Positions 1 through 8,531 of a DNA stretch of 64,000 nt are shown piece by piece. The notes below the pieces were generated by a model. It was not told where the DNA came from and searched no databases. It was given only the letters and a program-made list of their open reading frames with translations. The position numbers and the translations under genes were made by a program. The number at the start of each line of letters is the position of its first letter. The first letter of the stretch is position 1. This DNA comes from Achromobacter denitrificans NBRC 15125 (GTDB taxonomy: Bacteria > Pseudomonadota > Gammaproteobacteria > Burkholderiales > Burkholderiaceae_B): contig NZ_BCTQ01000009.1 in assembly GCF_001571365.1 (NCBI RefSeq), forward strand, positions 62,001-126,000, written 5' to 3'.

Positions 1-177
1 TTCGGGCATTCGGGCGTGGCCGGCGGGCTGGCGCACGTGGCCGAGGCCTGGATGCAGCTTGCGGGCCTGGCGGGCGAGCGCCAGATTGCGCCGCGCAGGC
101 GGGCGCTCGTGCACGCCGACGGCGGCGTGCTGTCCGCGCACGTCAGCCTGGTGTTGCAGGCGGAGGACGCGGCATGA
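1..177 (+). CDS. Thiolase-family (SCP-x/lipid-transfer type) protein, C-terminal fragment
   Basis: Only the last 58 codons lie in the window, read in frame from base 1 to a TGA at 175-177. They include a Gly-His-Ser-Gly-Val segment near the start and an Ala-Asp-Gly-Gly-Val-Leu-Ser-Ala-His segment near the end, which resemble the C-terminus of non-decarboxylating thiolases of the sterol-carrier-protein-x type. Such proteins usually work with a DUF35 partner, and that is exactly what follows: the next start codon overlaps this stop (ATGA). I infer a role in CoA-thioester carbon-carbon bond cleavage at the end of the catabolic operon's pathway. Family assignment is from a short piece, so the subtype is uncertain. 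Confidence 0.7.
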   Translation, partial: FGHSGVAGGLAHVAEAWMQLAGLAGERQIAPRRRALVHADGGVLSAHVSLVLQAEDAA

Positions 178-515
178 ACGAACGGCATCCCCTGGACTTG
201 CGGCGCTGCGCGGATTGCGGCGCGTGGTGGGCGCTGCGTCCGTATGCCTGCGCGGCCTGCGGCGGCACGAACCTGCAATGGGCGCGCGCGACCGGCGAAG
301 GCGAGGTGCTTGCGCACAGCACGGTGCACCGCGCGCCGGATGCGTCGTGGCGCGCGCTGGCGCCCTACGTGCTGGCGCTGGTGCGGCTGCGCGAGGGCGC
401 GGTGCTGATGGGCCATGCCGCGCCCGGCGTGGCGATCGGGCAGGCGGTATGCGCCCGCGATTTCGAGCATGGTGGCAACACCCTGCTTTGCTTCGAGGCG
501 CGCCGGCCGCCGTGA
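174..515 (+). CDS. DUF35 Zn-ribbon/OB-fold acyl-CoA-associated protein
   Basis: A 113-residue protein with an N-terminal rubredoxin-like zinc ribbon (Cys12-x2-Cys15 and Cys26-x2-Cys29) followed by a small beta-rich OB-fold region (about residues 40-110). This is the standard architecture of DUF35 proteins, which bind SCP-x-like thiolases or aldolases and help present the acyl-CoA. The start overlaps the stop of the upstream thiolase by four bases, so the two are translationally coupled and probably form one complex. No catalytic residues are expected in this family. The exact substrate is not visible. Confidence 0.88.
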   Translation: MNERHPLDLRRCADCGAWWALRPYACAACGGTNLQWARATGEGEVLAHSTVHRAPDASWRALAPYVLALVRLREGAVLMGHAAPGVAIGQAVCARDFEHGGNTLLCFEARRPP

Positions 516-590
516 CGCACAGCCGGCAAGCGTAGCTCCCTTTCCAACCCACTGAAAAAAAACGTCCCGCTGAGGACGGAGGAGACACTC

Positions 591-1574
591 ATGCCTGCAA
601 ATCCCGGATGGCGCGCGGCGCTGGCCGCCTTTACCCTGGCCGCCTGCGCGGCGCCGGGCCTGGCTGCGGCCGCGCCGGCCTGGCCGACGAAGCCCGTGAC
701 CCTGGTAGTGCCCTATCCGCCCGGCGGCCCGACAGACATCGTGGCGCGCGTGGTGGCGCAAGGCCTGGGCGATGCGCTGGGCCAGACCGTGATCGTCGAT
801 AACCGCTCGGGCGCGGGCGGCAATATCGGCGCCGACATGGTGGCCAAGAGCGCGCCAGACGGCTACACGCTGCTGCTGGCCACCACGGCGCACGCCATCA
901 ACATGTCGCTGTTCAAGAACCTCGGCTACGACACCCAGAAGAGTTTCGCGCCGGTGTCGCTGCTGACGAAGGGGCCGCTGGTCATCGTGACGCGGCCGGA
1001 CCTGCCGGCGCACAGCGTGAGCGAGCTCATCGCGCTGGCCAAGCAGCGCGCGGGGCAATTGACGTTTGCGTCATCGGGCAACGGGCAGTCCACCCATCTG
1101 TCGGCGGAGCTCTTCAATACGCTGGCGGGCACTCGCATGGTGCATGTGCCGTATCGGGGCAGCGCGCCCGCGCTGACCGATGTGATGGGCGGCCAGGCCG
1201 ACCTGATGTTCGACACCATGCTGTCGTCCATGCCGTATGTGAAGGCCGGCAAGCTCCAGGCGCTGGCGGTGACCGGCGCGCAGCGCTCGGCGGCCGCGCC
1301 GGACCTGCCCACCGTGGCGGAAGCGGGCCTGAAGAACTATGAGGCCACGGCCTGGAACGGCCTGTTGGCGCCGGTAGGCACGCCGCCGGCGGTGGTGCAG
1401 ACGCTGAGCGACGCCGTGCAGAAGGTGCTGGGCCGGCCGGACGTGCAGCAGAAGTTCGCGGCCCAGGGATTCGCGGCGGATTGGATGACGCCGGAGGACA
1501 CGCGCCGCTTCCTCGGCGACGAAGTACGGAAATGGGCCGACGTGGTTCGCGCCTCGGGCGCCACCATCAATTGA
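591..1574 (+). CDS. Bug-family tripartite tricarboxylate receptor (periplasmic binding protein)
   Basis: A 327-residue secreted binding protein. The N-terminus is a signal peptide ending near residue 29, followed by the Bug signature Trp-Pro-x-Lys-Pro and the VVPYPPGGPTD segment that builds the ligand carboxylate pocket. Length is typical for the family. A GGAGGAG ribosome site precedes the ATG. A Leu-Ala-Ala-Cys stretch (Cys19) inside the signal could be read as a lipobox, although most Bug proteins are soluble. No TctA/TctB membrane partners are nearby, so it is an orphan receptor. Its place between a thiolase pair and an acyl-CoA ligase suggests it binds the carboxylate that this operon degrades (inference). 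Confidence 0.93.
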   Translation: MPANPGWRAALAAFTLAACAAPGLAAAAPAWPTKPVTLVVPYPPGGPTDIVARVVAQGLGDALGQTVIVDNRSGAGGNIGADMVAKSAPDGYTLLLATTAHAINMSLFKNLGYDTQKSFAPVSLLTKGPLVIVTRPDLPAHSVSELIALAKQRAGQLTFASSGNGQSTHLSAELFNTLAGTRMVHVPYRGSAPALTDVMGGQADLMFDTMLSSMPYVKAGKLQALAVTGAQRSAAAPDLPTVAEAGLKNYEATAWNGLLAPVGTPPAVVQTLSDAVQKVLGRPDVQQKFAAQGFAADWMTPEDTRRFLGDEVRKWADVVRASGATIN

Positions 1575-1597
1575 AGGTCACACGGAAAGGAGCATTC

Positions 1598-3730
1598 ATG
1601 GTTTCCGACAACCGCGACGCGGCCGCGCTGGACCGGCTGCTGGCCCCGGCATCGATTGCGATCGTGGGCGCGTCCGACAACCCCGACAAGATCGGCGGGC
1701 GGCCCATTCATTACATGCGCCGCCACGGCTATGCGGGCACCTTGTATCCCATCAATCCGCAACGCGCCGAAGTGCAGGGAGAACGGGCATGGCCCGACCT
1801 GGACGCCTTGCCCGCGCCGCCGGACCTGGCCATCGTGGCGGTGGCGGGCGAGCAAGCCGTGCAGGCAGTGGACCGCTGCGCGGCGCTGGGGGTGTCGGCC
1901 GCCATCGTGATTTCGGCGGGGTTCTCGGAAACCGGCGAGGCGGGCCGCCGGACGCAAGACGCCATGACGGCGCGGGCGCGCGCGGCCGGCATGCGCATCG
2001 TGGGGCCCAATTCGCAGGGCCTGGCCAATTTCGGCAACGGCGCAATCGCAAGTTTCTCGACCATGTTCCTGGAGGTGGCGCCGCAGGACGGGCCGGTTGC
2101 CGTCATCAGCCAGAGCGGCGGCATGTGCGCGATGGTCTACGGCCTGTTGCGCCAGCGCGGCGTGGGCGTGAGGCATGTGCACGCCACGGGCAACGAGGCC
2201 GACGTCACGGTCGCCGAGCTGGCCTGCGCGGTGCTGCGCGACCCCGAGGTGCGCATCGTGCTGCTGTACCTGGAGTCGCTGCGCGATGCCGGCGCGCTGG
2301 CGGAGGCCGCGGCGCTGGCCCGCGCGCGCAACGTGCCGCTGATTGCGGTGAAGGCGGGCCGCTCCGAGGCGGGCGCCCGCGCGGCGGCGTCGCACACGGG
2401 CGCGCTGGCCAATGAAGACCGCACGGTGGATGCCTTCTTTGCGCACCACGCCATTCTGCGGGCCCGAGACCCGCAGGAACTGGTTCGCTACGCCGAACTG
2501 GCGCTGCGCGGCCCGCTGCCGCAAGGACCGCGCATGGTGGTGGTCAGCAATTCGGGCGCGAGCTGCGTGCTGGCGGTCGACGCGGCGGTGGAGCGCGGCC
2601 TGCAGATCGCGCCGCTGGGCCAGGCCACGCAGGAAATCCTGGGGCAGCGCCTGCCCGGCTTTGCCACCACCGGGAATCCGGTGGACATCACCGCCGCGCT
2701 GCTCTCGAACAACGGGCTGTTCGGCGAGGTGCTGCCCCCCATCGCGCAAGACCCCGCGGCCGATATGTTCCTGATCGACATCCCGGTGGCGGGCCGCGGC
2801 TACGACGTGGCGCGGTTTGCGGCCGACACCGCGCGCTTTGCGCAGGCAGCGGCCAAGCCGGTGGCCGTGGTGGCCTGGCAGGACCCGGTCGCCAGCGCGT
2901 TCCGGGCGCATGGCGTGCCGGTGTATGCGGACGAGCAGCAGGCGGTGGAGGCCCTGGCGGCGCTGTGGCGGCTGCACAGGCTGCGCGAACGCGCGCCCGT
3001 GGAAGCGTCGGTGGCGCCTGTGGAGGCGCCGGCCGATGCGCGGCCCGGGTTCCTGTCCGAAGCCGCCAGCCTGGCCTTGCTGGCCGCGCAGGGCATCGCC
3101 GTGGGCGAGCACGCGCTCTGTGCGAATGCCGATGCGGCCGTGGCAGCCTGGCACCGAATGGGCGCGCCGGTGGCGCTCAAGGCGTGCTCGGCGCGATTGC
3201 CGCACAAGTCGGAACACGGATTGGTGGCGCTGGGCATCAATGACGAGGCGGCGTTGCGCGAGGCCCTTGCGCGCCAGGCGCAGACACTGGCCAGGCTGGG
3301 CGTGGACGACGCGAGCTGGATCGTGGCGCGCATGCAGCGCGGCCTGCACGAGCTGGCGCTGGGCGTGCGCAACGACCCGGTGTTCGGTCCGGTGGTGATG
3401 GTGGGCGCGGGCGGCAAGTACGTGGAAGCGCTGGGCGACGTGGCGCTACTGATGCCGCCCTTCGCGGCCGAGGAAGCACTGGCGGCGCTGCGCAGCCTGC
3501 GCATCGGCAGGCTGCTGGCGGGTGTGCGCGGCGAGCCCGCGGCCGATATGCAGGCCGTGGCGGAGCAGGCGGCGCGCCTGGGCCGCTACGCGCTGGCGGC
3601 TGCGGGACACGTGGCCTCCATCGACATCAATCCGGTGCTGGTGGGCGCGCAGGGCGAAGGCGCCGTGGCGCTGGACGCGCTGGTGGAGTTGTCGGATGGA
3701 GTCAGCGAGGCGGCGCGGCGCGCGGCCTGA
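1598..3730 (+). CDS. NDP-forming acyl-CoA ligase (acetate-CoA ligase family)
   Basis: A 710-residue single-chain NDP-forming acyl-CoA synthetase. It has an N-terminal CoA-binding Rossmann domain (about 10-140), succinyl-CoA-ligase-like domains (about 160-460) and a C-terminal ATP-grasp domain (about 495-705). The Ser-His-Thr-Gly motif at His266 matches the phosphohistidine loop of ADP-forming acetyl-CoA synthetases. The ATG at 1598 follows an AAAGGAG site; a longer upstream reading would run into the preceding receptor gene. It would activate a carboxylic acid to its CoA thioester at the cost of ATP to ADP. The acid is unknown. Flanking by two Bug receptors suggests import and activation of a small organic acid. 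Confidence 0.9.
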   Translation: MVSDNRDAAALDRLLAPASIAIVGASDNPDKIGGRPIHYMRRHGYAGTLYPINPQRAEVQGERAWPDLDALPAPPDLAIVAVAGEQAVQAVDRCAALGVSAAIVISAGFSETGEAGRRTQDAMTARARAAGMRIVGPNSQGLANFGNGAIASFSTMFLEVAPQDGPVAVISQSGGMCAMVYGLLRQRGVGVRHVHATGNEADVTVAELACAVLRDPEVRIVLLYLESLRDAGALAEAAALARARNVPLIAVKAGRSEAGARAAASHTGALANEDRTVDAFFAHHAILRARDPQELVRYAELALRGPLPQGPRMVVVSNSGASCVLAVDAAVERGLQIAPLGQATQEILGQRLPGFATTGNPVDITAALLSNNGLFGEVLPPIAQDPAADMFLIDIPVAGRGYDVARFAADTARFAQAAAKPVAVVAWQDPVASAFRAHGVPVYADEQQAVEALAALWRLHRLRERAPVEASVAPVEAPADARPGFLSEAASLALLAAQGIAVGEHALCANADAAVAAWHRMGAPVALKACSARLPHKSEHGLVALGINDEAALREALARQAQTLARLGVDDASWIVARMQRGLHELALGVRNDPVFGPVVMVGAGGKYVEALGDVALLMPPFAAEEALAALRSLRIGRLLAGVRGEPAADMQAVAEQAARLGRYALAAAGHVASIDINPVLVGAQGEGAVALDALVELSDGVSEAARRAA

Positions 3731-3754
3731 ATGGCGGAACCAACGGAGACATTC

Positions 3755-4729
3755 ATGAAAAACCCTGGATACAAGACCCTGATACTGGGCGCCGCGCTGG
3801 CCCTGTCCGCCACTGCCCAAGCCGCATCGGCCTGGCCGGCGCGGCCCATCACGCTGGTGGTGCCGTTTCCACCGGGTGGCACGACGGACTTGCTGGCTCG
3901 GTTGGTGGCGCGCGAAGCCGGCGCGAGGCTGGGCCAGAGCCTGGTGGTGGAGAACCGGCCCGGCGCGGGCGGCGGCATCGGCGCGGCGGCAGTCGCCCGC
4001 GCGCAGCCCGACGGCTACACGCTACTGATGGGCACGCTGGGCACGCAGGCCACCAACCAGTTCATCTACGCGCAAATGCCCTATGACTCGGCCAGCGGCT
4101 TCGCGCCCGTGACGCTGGTGGCCAATTCGCCCAACGTGCTGCTGGTCAACCCCAAACTGGGCATTGCGTCGGTCGCGCAGCTCATCGAACAGGCGCGGCG
4201 CGCGCCGGGTTCGCTGAACTTCGCGTCCACCAGCCTGGGCGGCTCCCCGCATCTGTCTGGCGAGCTGTTCAACCGGCTGGCCAAGGTGGACATCCGCCAC
4301 GTTCCATACAAGGGCTCGGCGCCCGCCATGACGGATCTGCTGGGCGGGCAGGTGCAGCTTATGTACGACAACCTGCCGTCGGCCATGGGCCAGATCAAGG
4401 CCGGCGCGGTGCAGGCGCTGGCGGTGACGACCACGCAGCGCGTGCCCATGCTGCCGGACGTGCCCACGGTGGCCGAGGCCGGGCTGCCGGGCTATGAGGT
4501 GAATTCCTGGTTCGGCCTGCTGGCGCCGGCCGGCACGCCGTCCGAAGTCGTCGGCAAGCTGCGGGACGCGGTGGCCGCGGCGCTGGCCGAGCCGGGCACG
4601 CGCCGGCAGGTCGAGGAACTGGGCGCGATTCCGGTGGCGGGCACGCCGGCGCAATACGCCGAGACCATCCGCGCCGACACCGCCAAGTGGCGGCAAGTCA
4701 TCCAGGATGCGGGCATCCGGCCCCAATGA
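3755..4729 (+). CDS. Bug-family tripartite tricarboxylate receptor (second copy)
   Basis: A 324-residue periplasmic receptor with signal peptide (residues 1 to about 24, ending Ala-Gln-Ala-Ala) and the Bug signature around VVPFPPGGTTD. The ATG at 3755 follows CGGAGA at a good distance. An in-frame ATG at 3731, directly after the previous stop, would add eight residues before the signal and is less likely. It is clearly different in sequence from the first Bug protein in the same operon, so it is not a recent tandem duplicate and may bind a different ligand. No membrane permease is linked to it. Confidence 0.92.
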   Translation: MKNPGYKTLILGAALALSATAQAASAWPARPITLVVPFPPGGTTDLLARLVAREAGARLGQSLVVENRPGAGGGIGAAAVARAQPDGYTLLMGTLGTQATNQFIYAQMPYDSASGFAPVTLVANSPNVLLVNPKLGIASVAQLIEQARRAPGSLNFASTSLGGSPHLSGELFNRLAKVDIRHVPYKGSAPAMTDLLGGQVQLMYDNLPSAMGQIKAGAVQALAVTTTQRVPMLPDVPTVAEAGLPGYEVNSWFGLLAPAGTPSEVVGKLRDAVAAALAEPGTRRQVEELGAIPVAGTPAQYAETIRADTAKWRQVIQDAGIRPQ

Positions 4730-4758
4730 GGCGGCGCATCCCGAACAAGGAGGCAGAC

Positions 4759-6117
4759 ATGAACGACAAAGCAGGCAGGCTGCGCATCGGCTCGGGTTCG
4801 GGCTGGTGGGGCGACCGCATCGACCCGGCGCGTTGGAACGCGGAGCGTAGCGCGCTGGATTTTCTGTGTTTCGAGACCATGGCCGAGGCCACCGTGTCCG
4901 CCGCGCAGGTGCGCAAACGGCGCGATCCGGCCTTCCCGGGCTACGACACCTGGCTGGATGAGCGCATGCGCGCGGTGCTGCCGCATTGCAAGGCGAACGG
5001 CACCCGCATCGTGTCCAACCAGGGCTGGATCAACCCGCGGGCCGCCGCCCGCCGCGTGGCGGAGCTGTGCGCGCAGGCGGGCTGGGCCGACGCCCGCGTG
5101 GCCGCCGTGACGGCCACGGACCTGAGCGCGGAAATTGCCGCCAGCGATCTGCGCATCCTGGAGACCGGCGCGCCGGTGTCGACGGTGCGCGACACGTTGA
5201 TCTCGGCCGAGCCCTATGCGGGCGCGGCCGCCATCGTGCAGGCCCTGGAGCAGGGCGCGGACATCGTCATCACCGGACGCGTGGCCGATCCTTCGCTCTT
5301 CCTCGCGCCCATGATGCACCGCTACGGCTGGCGCGAAGACGACTGGACCCGGCTGGGGCAGGGCAGCGGCATCGGCCATTTGCTGGAATGCGGCGCGCAG
5401 GTCACGGGCGGCTACTTCGGCGACCCCGGCTACAAGGACGTGCCCGAGCCCTGGAACCTGGCGTTCCCCTATGCCGATGTGGACGCCGACGGCACGGCGG
5501 AAATCGGCAAGGTGGCGGGCACGGGCGGCAGCATCGACCTGCGCACTGTGAAAGAGCAGATGTTCTACGAAGTCCACGACCCGGCGCGCTACATCACGCC
5601 GGACGTGGTGGTGGACTTCACCACGGCGCGGCTGGAACAGGTCGCCCAGGACCGCGTGCGCGTGAGCGGCATTTCCGGGCATGCGCGCACCCCTACGCTC
5701 AAGGTGTCCATCGGCTGCACCGAAGGCCACATCGGCGAAGACATGTTTTTCTTCGCCGGCCCGGGCTGCCTGGAAAAGGCGCGGCTGGCCGAGACCATCC
5801 TGCGGGAGCGCCTGCGCACCGCAGGCCTGCAGGCCGAGGACCTGCGCATCGATTTCATCGGCGTGAACGCCGTGCACGGCGCGGCCTCGGCCGCCCTGCG
5901 CGAGGAGCCGGCCGAAGTGGCGGTGCGCATCGCGGCGCGCTGCGCCAGCCGCGCGCAGGCCGAGAAGATCGGCCGCGAGGTGGACGGCATGGCCGTCTGC
6001 GGGCTGGCGTCCACCGGCAAGCGCGTGCCGCACCAGGACCGCACGCGCGAAGTCATCGGCCTGTGGTCCACGCTGGTGCCGCGCGAGCGCGTGGCGTGCC
6101 GCGTGGAGTTCGTTTAA
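4759..6117 (+). CDS. AtuA-family (DUF1446) acyclic terpene utilization protein
   Basis: A 452-residue cytoplasmic protein of the AtuA/DUF1446 family, recognised from the N-terminal Ile-Gly-Ser-Gly-Ser-Gly-Trp-Trp-Gly-Asp segment, the FETMAEATVS region and the SNQGWINP and TGRVADPSL segments. AtuA is encoded in the citronellol/geraniol degradation cluster of Pseudomonas, but its reaction is not settled to my knowledge. The ATG at 4759 follows AAGGAGG. The C-terminal domain found in longer AtuA proteins is here a separate downstream gene. No geranyl-CoA carboxylase subunit is present, so a terpene substrate is not implied. Confidence 0.9.
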   Translation: MNDKAGRLRIGSGSGWWGDRIDPARWNAERSALDFLCFETMAEATVSAAQVRKRRDPAFPGYDTWLDERMRAVLPHCKANGTRIVSNQGWINPRAAARRVAELCAQAGWADARVAAVTATDLSAEIAASDLRILETGAPVSTVRDTLISAEPYAGAAAIVQALEQGADIVITGRVADPSLFLAPMMHRYGWREDDWTRLGQGSGIGHLLECGAQVTGGYFGDPGYKDVPEPWNLAFPYADVDADGTAEIGKVAGTGGSIDLRTVKEQMFYEVHDPARYITPDVVVDFTTARLEQVAQDRVRVSGISGHARTPTLKVSIGCTEGHIGEDMFFFAGPGCLEKARLAETILRERLRTAGLQAEDLRIDFIGVNAVHGAASAALREEPAEVAVRIAARCASRAQAEKIGREVDGMAVCGLASTGKRVPHQDRTREVIGLWSTLVPRERVACRVEFV

Positions 6118-6126
6118 GGAGACGTC

Positions 6127-6510
6127 ATGCGGGTTACGTTGCGTAGCGTGGCACACACGCGCAGCGGCGACAAAGGCAATACCTCGAATATCGCGGTCAT
6201 TGCCTACGAGCCGCAGTTCTATCCCCACATCAAGCGCGCGCTCACGGTAGAAGCCATGCGCGCCATCTACAACGAGCAGGCCGTGCGCGGCGACATCCGG
6301 CGCTACGAGGTGGATGGCCTGGGCGTGCTGAACTTCGTGCTCGACGGCGCGCTGGGCGGCGGCGTGTCGCGTAGTCTGGCTATCGACAATTACGGCAAGG
6401 CCCTGGCCAGCGCCGTGCTACGGTTGGAGCTGGAGGTGCCGGACGATCTGGCGCCTTTGCTGCGAGGTCCCCAACCCACCAAGGAGGGTAGCGGATGTTC
6501 GAAGACCTGA
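6127..6510 (+). CDS. AtuA-related C-terminal-domain protein
   Basis: A 127-residue protein corresponding to the C-terminal domain of long AtuA/DUF1446 proteins, with a conserved start region reading His-Thr-Arg-Ser-Gly-Asp-Lys-Gly-Asn-Thr-Ser-Asn. It starts nine bases after the AtuA stop and has its own AAGGAG site, so the split is a real gene boundary and not a frameshift. The last five codons overlap the next gene. It presumably associates with the preceding AtuA subunit. Biochemical role unknown. Confidence 0.88.
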   Translation: MRVTLRSVAHTRSGDKGNTSNIAVIAYEPQFYPHIKRALTVEAMRAIYNEQAVRGDIRRYEVDGLGVLNFVLDGALGGGVSRSLAIDNYGKALASAVLRLELEVPDDLAPLLRGPQPTKEGSGCSKT

Positions 6511-7256
6511 AATCCCGCACCGTGCTGGTCACCGGCGCGTACAGCGGGCTGGGGCGCCACTTTGCCGGGGTGCTGTCGGGCGCGGGCGCCCGAGTGGCGC
6601 TATGCGGACGCCGAACGGCGCTGGGCGAGGAAGCCGCGGCCGCCATCCGCGCGGCGGGCGGACAGGCCTGCGCGATCGGCATGGACGTCACGCAGCCGGC
6701 CAGCGTGCAGGCGGCGTTCGACGCCGCGGCCGAGGCGCTGGGGCCGGTGAGCGTGGTCATCAACAATGCCGGCATCGCGGTGTCGCGGCCGGCGCTGGAG
6801 CTTACCGAAGACGATTGGACCGGGCTGGTGGACGTGAATCTCAACGGCGCCTGGCGGGTGGCCCAGGCGGCCGCGCGGCATTTCATCGCGCACGGCACGT
6901 CGGGCGCCATCGTCAACATCGCGTCCATCCTGGGCCAGCGCGTGGCCTCGCACGTGGCGCCCTACGCGGCCGCCAAGGCCGGCCTGCTGCACCTGACCCG
7001 GGCGCTCGCCCTGGAATGGGCGCGCCACGGCATCCGCGTGAACGCGCTCGCCCCCGGCTACATCGCCACCGACCTCAACCGTGAATTCTTCGCCTCGCCC
7101 GCCGGCGAAGCGCTGATCAAGCGCGTGCCGCAACGCCGGCTCGGCCAGCCCCAGGACCTGGACGGCCCGCTGCTGTTGCTGGCGTCGGACGCCTCGGCGT
7201 TCATGACCGGTTCGGTCATCGACGTGGATGGCGGCCACCTGGCCAGTTCGCTATAA
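6495..7256 (+). CDS. SDR-family NAD(P)-dependent oxidoreductase
   Basis: A 253-residue classical short-chain dehydrogenase. The cofactor motif Thr13-Gly-x3-Gly18-x-Gly20, the NNAG motif at 90-93, and the catalytic triad Ser144, Tyr157 and Lys161 are all present, so it should be active. It overlaps the preceding gene by 16 bases. With the dehydrogenase, kinase and ligase that follow, it matches the place of LvaD in the Pseudomonas putida levulinate operon, where LvaD interconverts 4-keto and 4-hydroxyacyl-CoA. That assignment is by gene context only; general beta-hydroxyacyl dehydrogenase activity is the alternative. Confidence 0.92.
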   Translation: MFEDLKSRTVLVTGAYSGLGRHFAGVLSGAGARVALCGRRTALGEEAAAAIRAAGGQACAIGMDVTQPASVQAAFDAAAEALGPVSVVINNAGIAVSRPALELTEDDWTGLVDVNLNGAWRVAQAAARHFIAHGTSGAIVNIASILGQRVASHVAPYAAAKAGLLHLTRALALEWARHGIRVNALAPGYIATDLNREFFASPAGEALIKRVPQRRLGQPQDLDGPLLLLASDASAFMTGSVIDVDGGHLASSL

Positions 7257-7304
7257 CCCGCAACCCCGTATATCCGGGGCCGCGCCCCGGCAAGGAGACG
7301 CCGC

Positions 7305-8531
7305 ATGGATTTCTCGCTACCGCCCGAACTGGAAGACTACCGCCGCCGCGTGCGCGATTTCGTCGACCGCGAACTGATCCCGCTAGAAGCCGACCGGGCC
7401 AACTACGACGATCACGAGAACATCGCCGAAGCCGCGCTGGAACGCATGCGCGCGCGGGTGCGCGAAGCCGGCCTGTGGGCCTTGCAGATGCCGCGCGAAC
7501 TCGGCGGCCAGGGCCTGCCCATGGCGGGACTGGCCGCCTGCTACGAAGAAATGAACCGCTCCATTTTCGGGCCAGTGTGTTTCAACGCGGCCGCACCCGA
7601 CGACGGCAACATGCGCGTGCTGGCCCAAGTGGCCCGGCCGGACCAGAAGGCGCGCTGGCTGCAGCCCATCATCGACGGCAAGGTGCGTTCGGCATTCGTC
7701 ATGACCGAGCCGCACCCCGGCAGCGGCTCGGATCCCTCCATGATGCGCACCACCGCCACGCTCAAGAACGGCAAGTGGGTGGTGAACGGGCGCAAGTGGT
7801 TCATCACCGGCGCGGGCGTGGCGCGGCATTTCATACTCATCGCCCGCACCTCGGAGGACTCGCGCAAGGGCCTGAGCGCGTTCCTGTTCCACGCGGACCA
7901 GCCGGGCTGGCGCATCGAGCGCCGCATTCCCATCATGGGGCCCGAAGAGCATGGCGGGCACTGCGAACTGGTGTTCGACGGCCTGGAGATCCCCGAGGAG
8001 AACCGGCTGATGGAGGTGGGCGACGGCCTCAAGCTCACGCAGATCCGCCTGGGGCCCGCGCGGCTGACGCACTGCATGCGCTGGCTGGGGCTGTCGCGGC
8101 GCGCCATGGCGGTGGCGGTGGACTACGTGGGCCAGCGCAGCAGCTTCGGCCAGAAGCTGGCCGAGCGCGAAGGCGTGCAGTGGCTGCTGGGCGAGGCCGC
8201 CATGCAGATCGAGATCGGCCGCCTGCTGACCATGCGCGCCGCCGTCCGGCTGGACCAGGGCGACTACGCGCGCAAAGAGATCTCCATGGCCAAGATCGTG
8301 GTGTCCGAAACCCTGCAAAAGGTGGTCGATACGGCGCTTCAGTTGAACGGCGCGCGCGGCTACTCCAAGGACACCCCCCTGGAATGGATCTACCGCTATG
8401 CGCGGCAGGCGCGCTTGGTGGACGGCGCTTCCGAGGTGCACAAGATGGTGCTGGCGCGCTATCTGATGGACGAGGGCGACGGCTACTGGCGCTGGGATGA
8501 AGCGGACGCCCCGCGCAAGGCGCTGGTATGA
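7305..8531 (+). CDS. Acyl-CoA dehydrogenase (ACAD10/11- or LvaC-like)
   Basis: A 408-residue flavin acyl-CoA dehydrogenase with the expected N-terminal helical, middle beta and C-terminal helical domains. FAD and substrate segments include MTEPHPGSGSDP (about 130-140) and the C-terminal catalytic region Gly-Ala-Ser-Glu377-Val-His. That C-terminal form and the adjoining kinase gene resemble the ACAD10/ACAD11 and LvaC branch, where a 4-phosphorylated acyl-CoA is processed instead of a simple dehydrogenation. An AAGGAG site precedes the ATG. The stop overlaps the kinase start (ATGA). The subfamily should be confirmed by phylogeny. Confidence 0.9.
   Translation: MDFSLPPELEDYRRRVRDFVDRELIPLEADRANYDDHENIAEAALERMRARVREAGLWALQMPRELGGQGLPMAGLAACYEEMNRSIFGPVCFNAAAPDDGNMRVLAQVARPDQKARWLQPIIDGKVRSAFVMTEPHPGSGSDPSMMRTTATLKNGKWVVNGRKWFITGAGVARHFILIARTSEDSRKGLSAFLFHADQPGWRIERRIPIMGPEEHGGHCELVFDGLEIPEENRLMEVGDGLKLTQIRLGPARLTHCMRWLGLSRRAMAVAVDYVGQRSSFGQKLAEREGVQWLLGEAAMQIEIGRLLTMRAAVRLDQGDYARKEISMAKIVVSETLQKVVDTALQLNGARGYSKDTPLEWIYRYARQARLVDGASEVHKMVLARYLMDEGDGYWRWDEADAPRKALV

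Noticed and set aside
6118-6126. Frameshift splitting AtuA
   Set aside because: The second part has its own AAGGAG and ATG after a proper stop codon, so it is a gene boundary.
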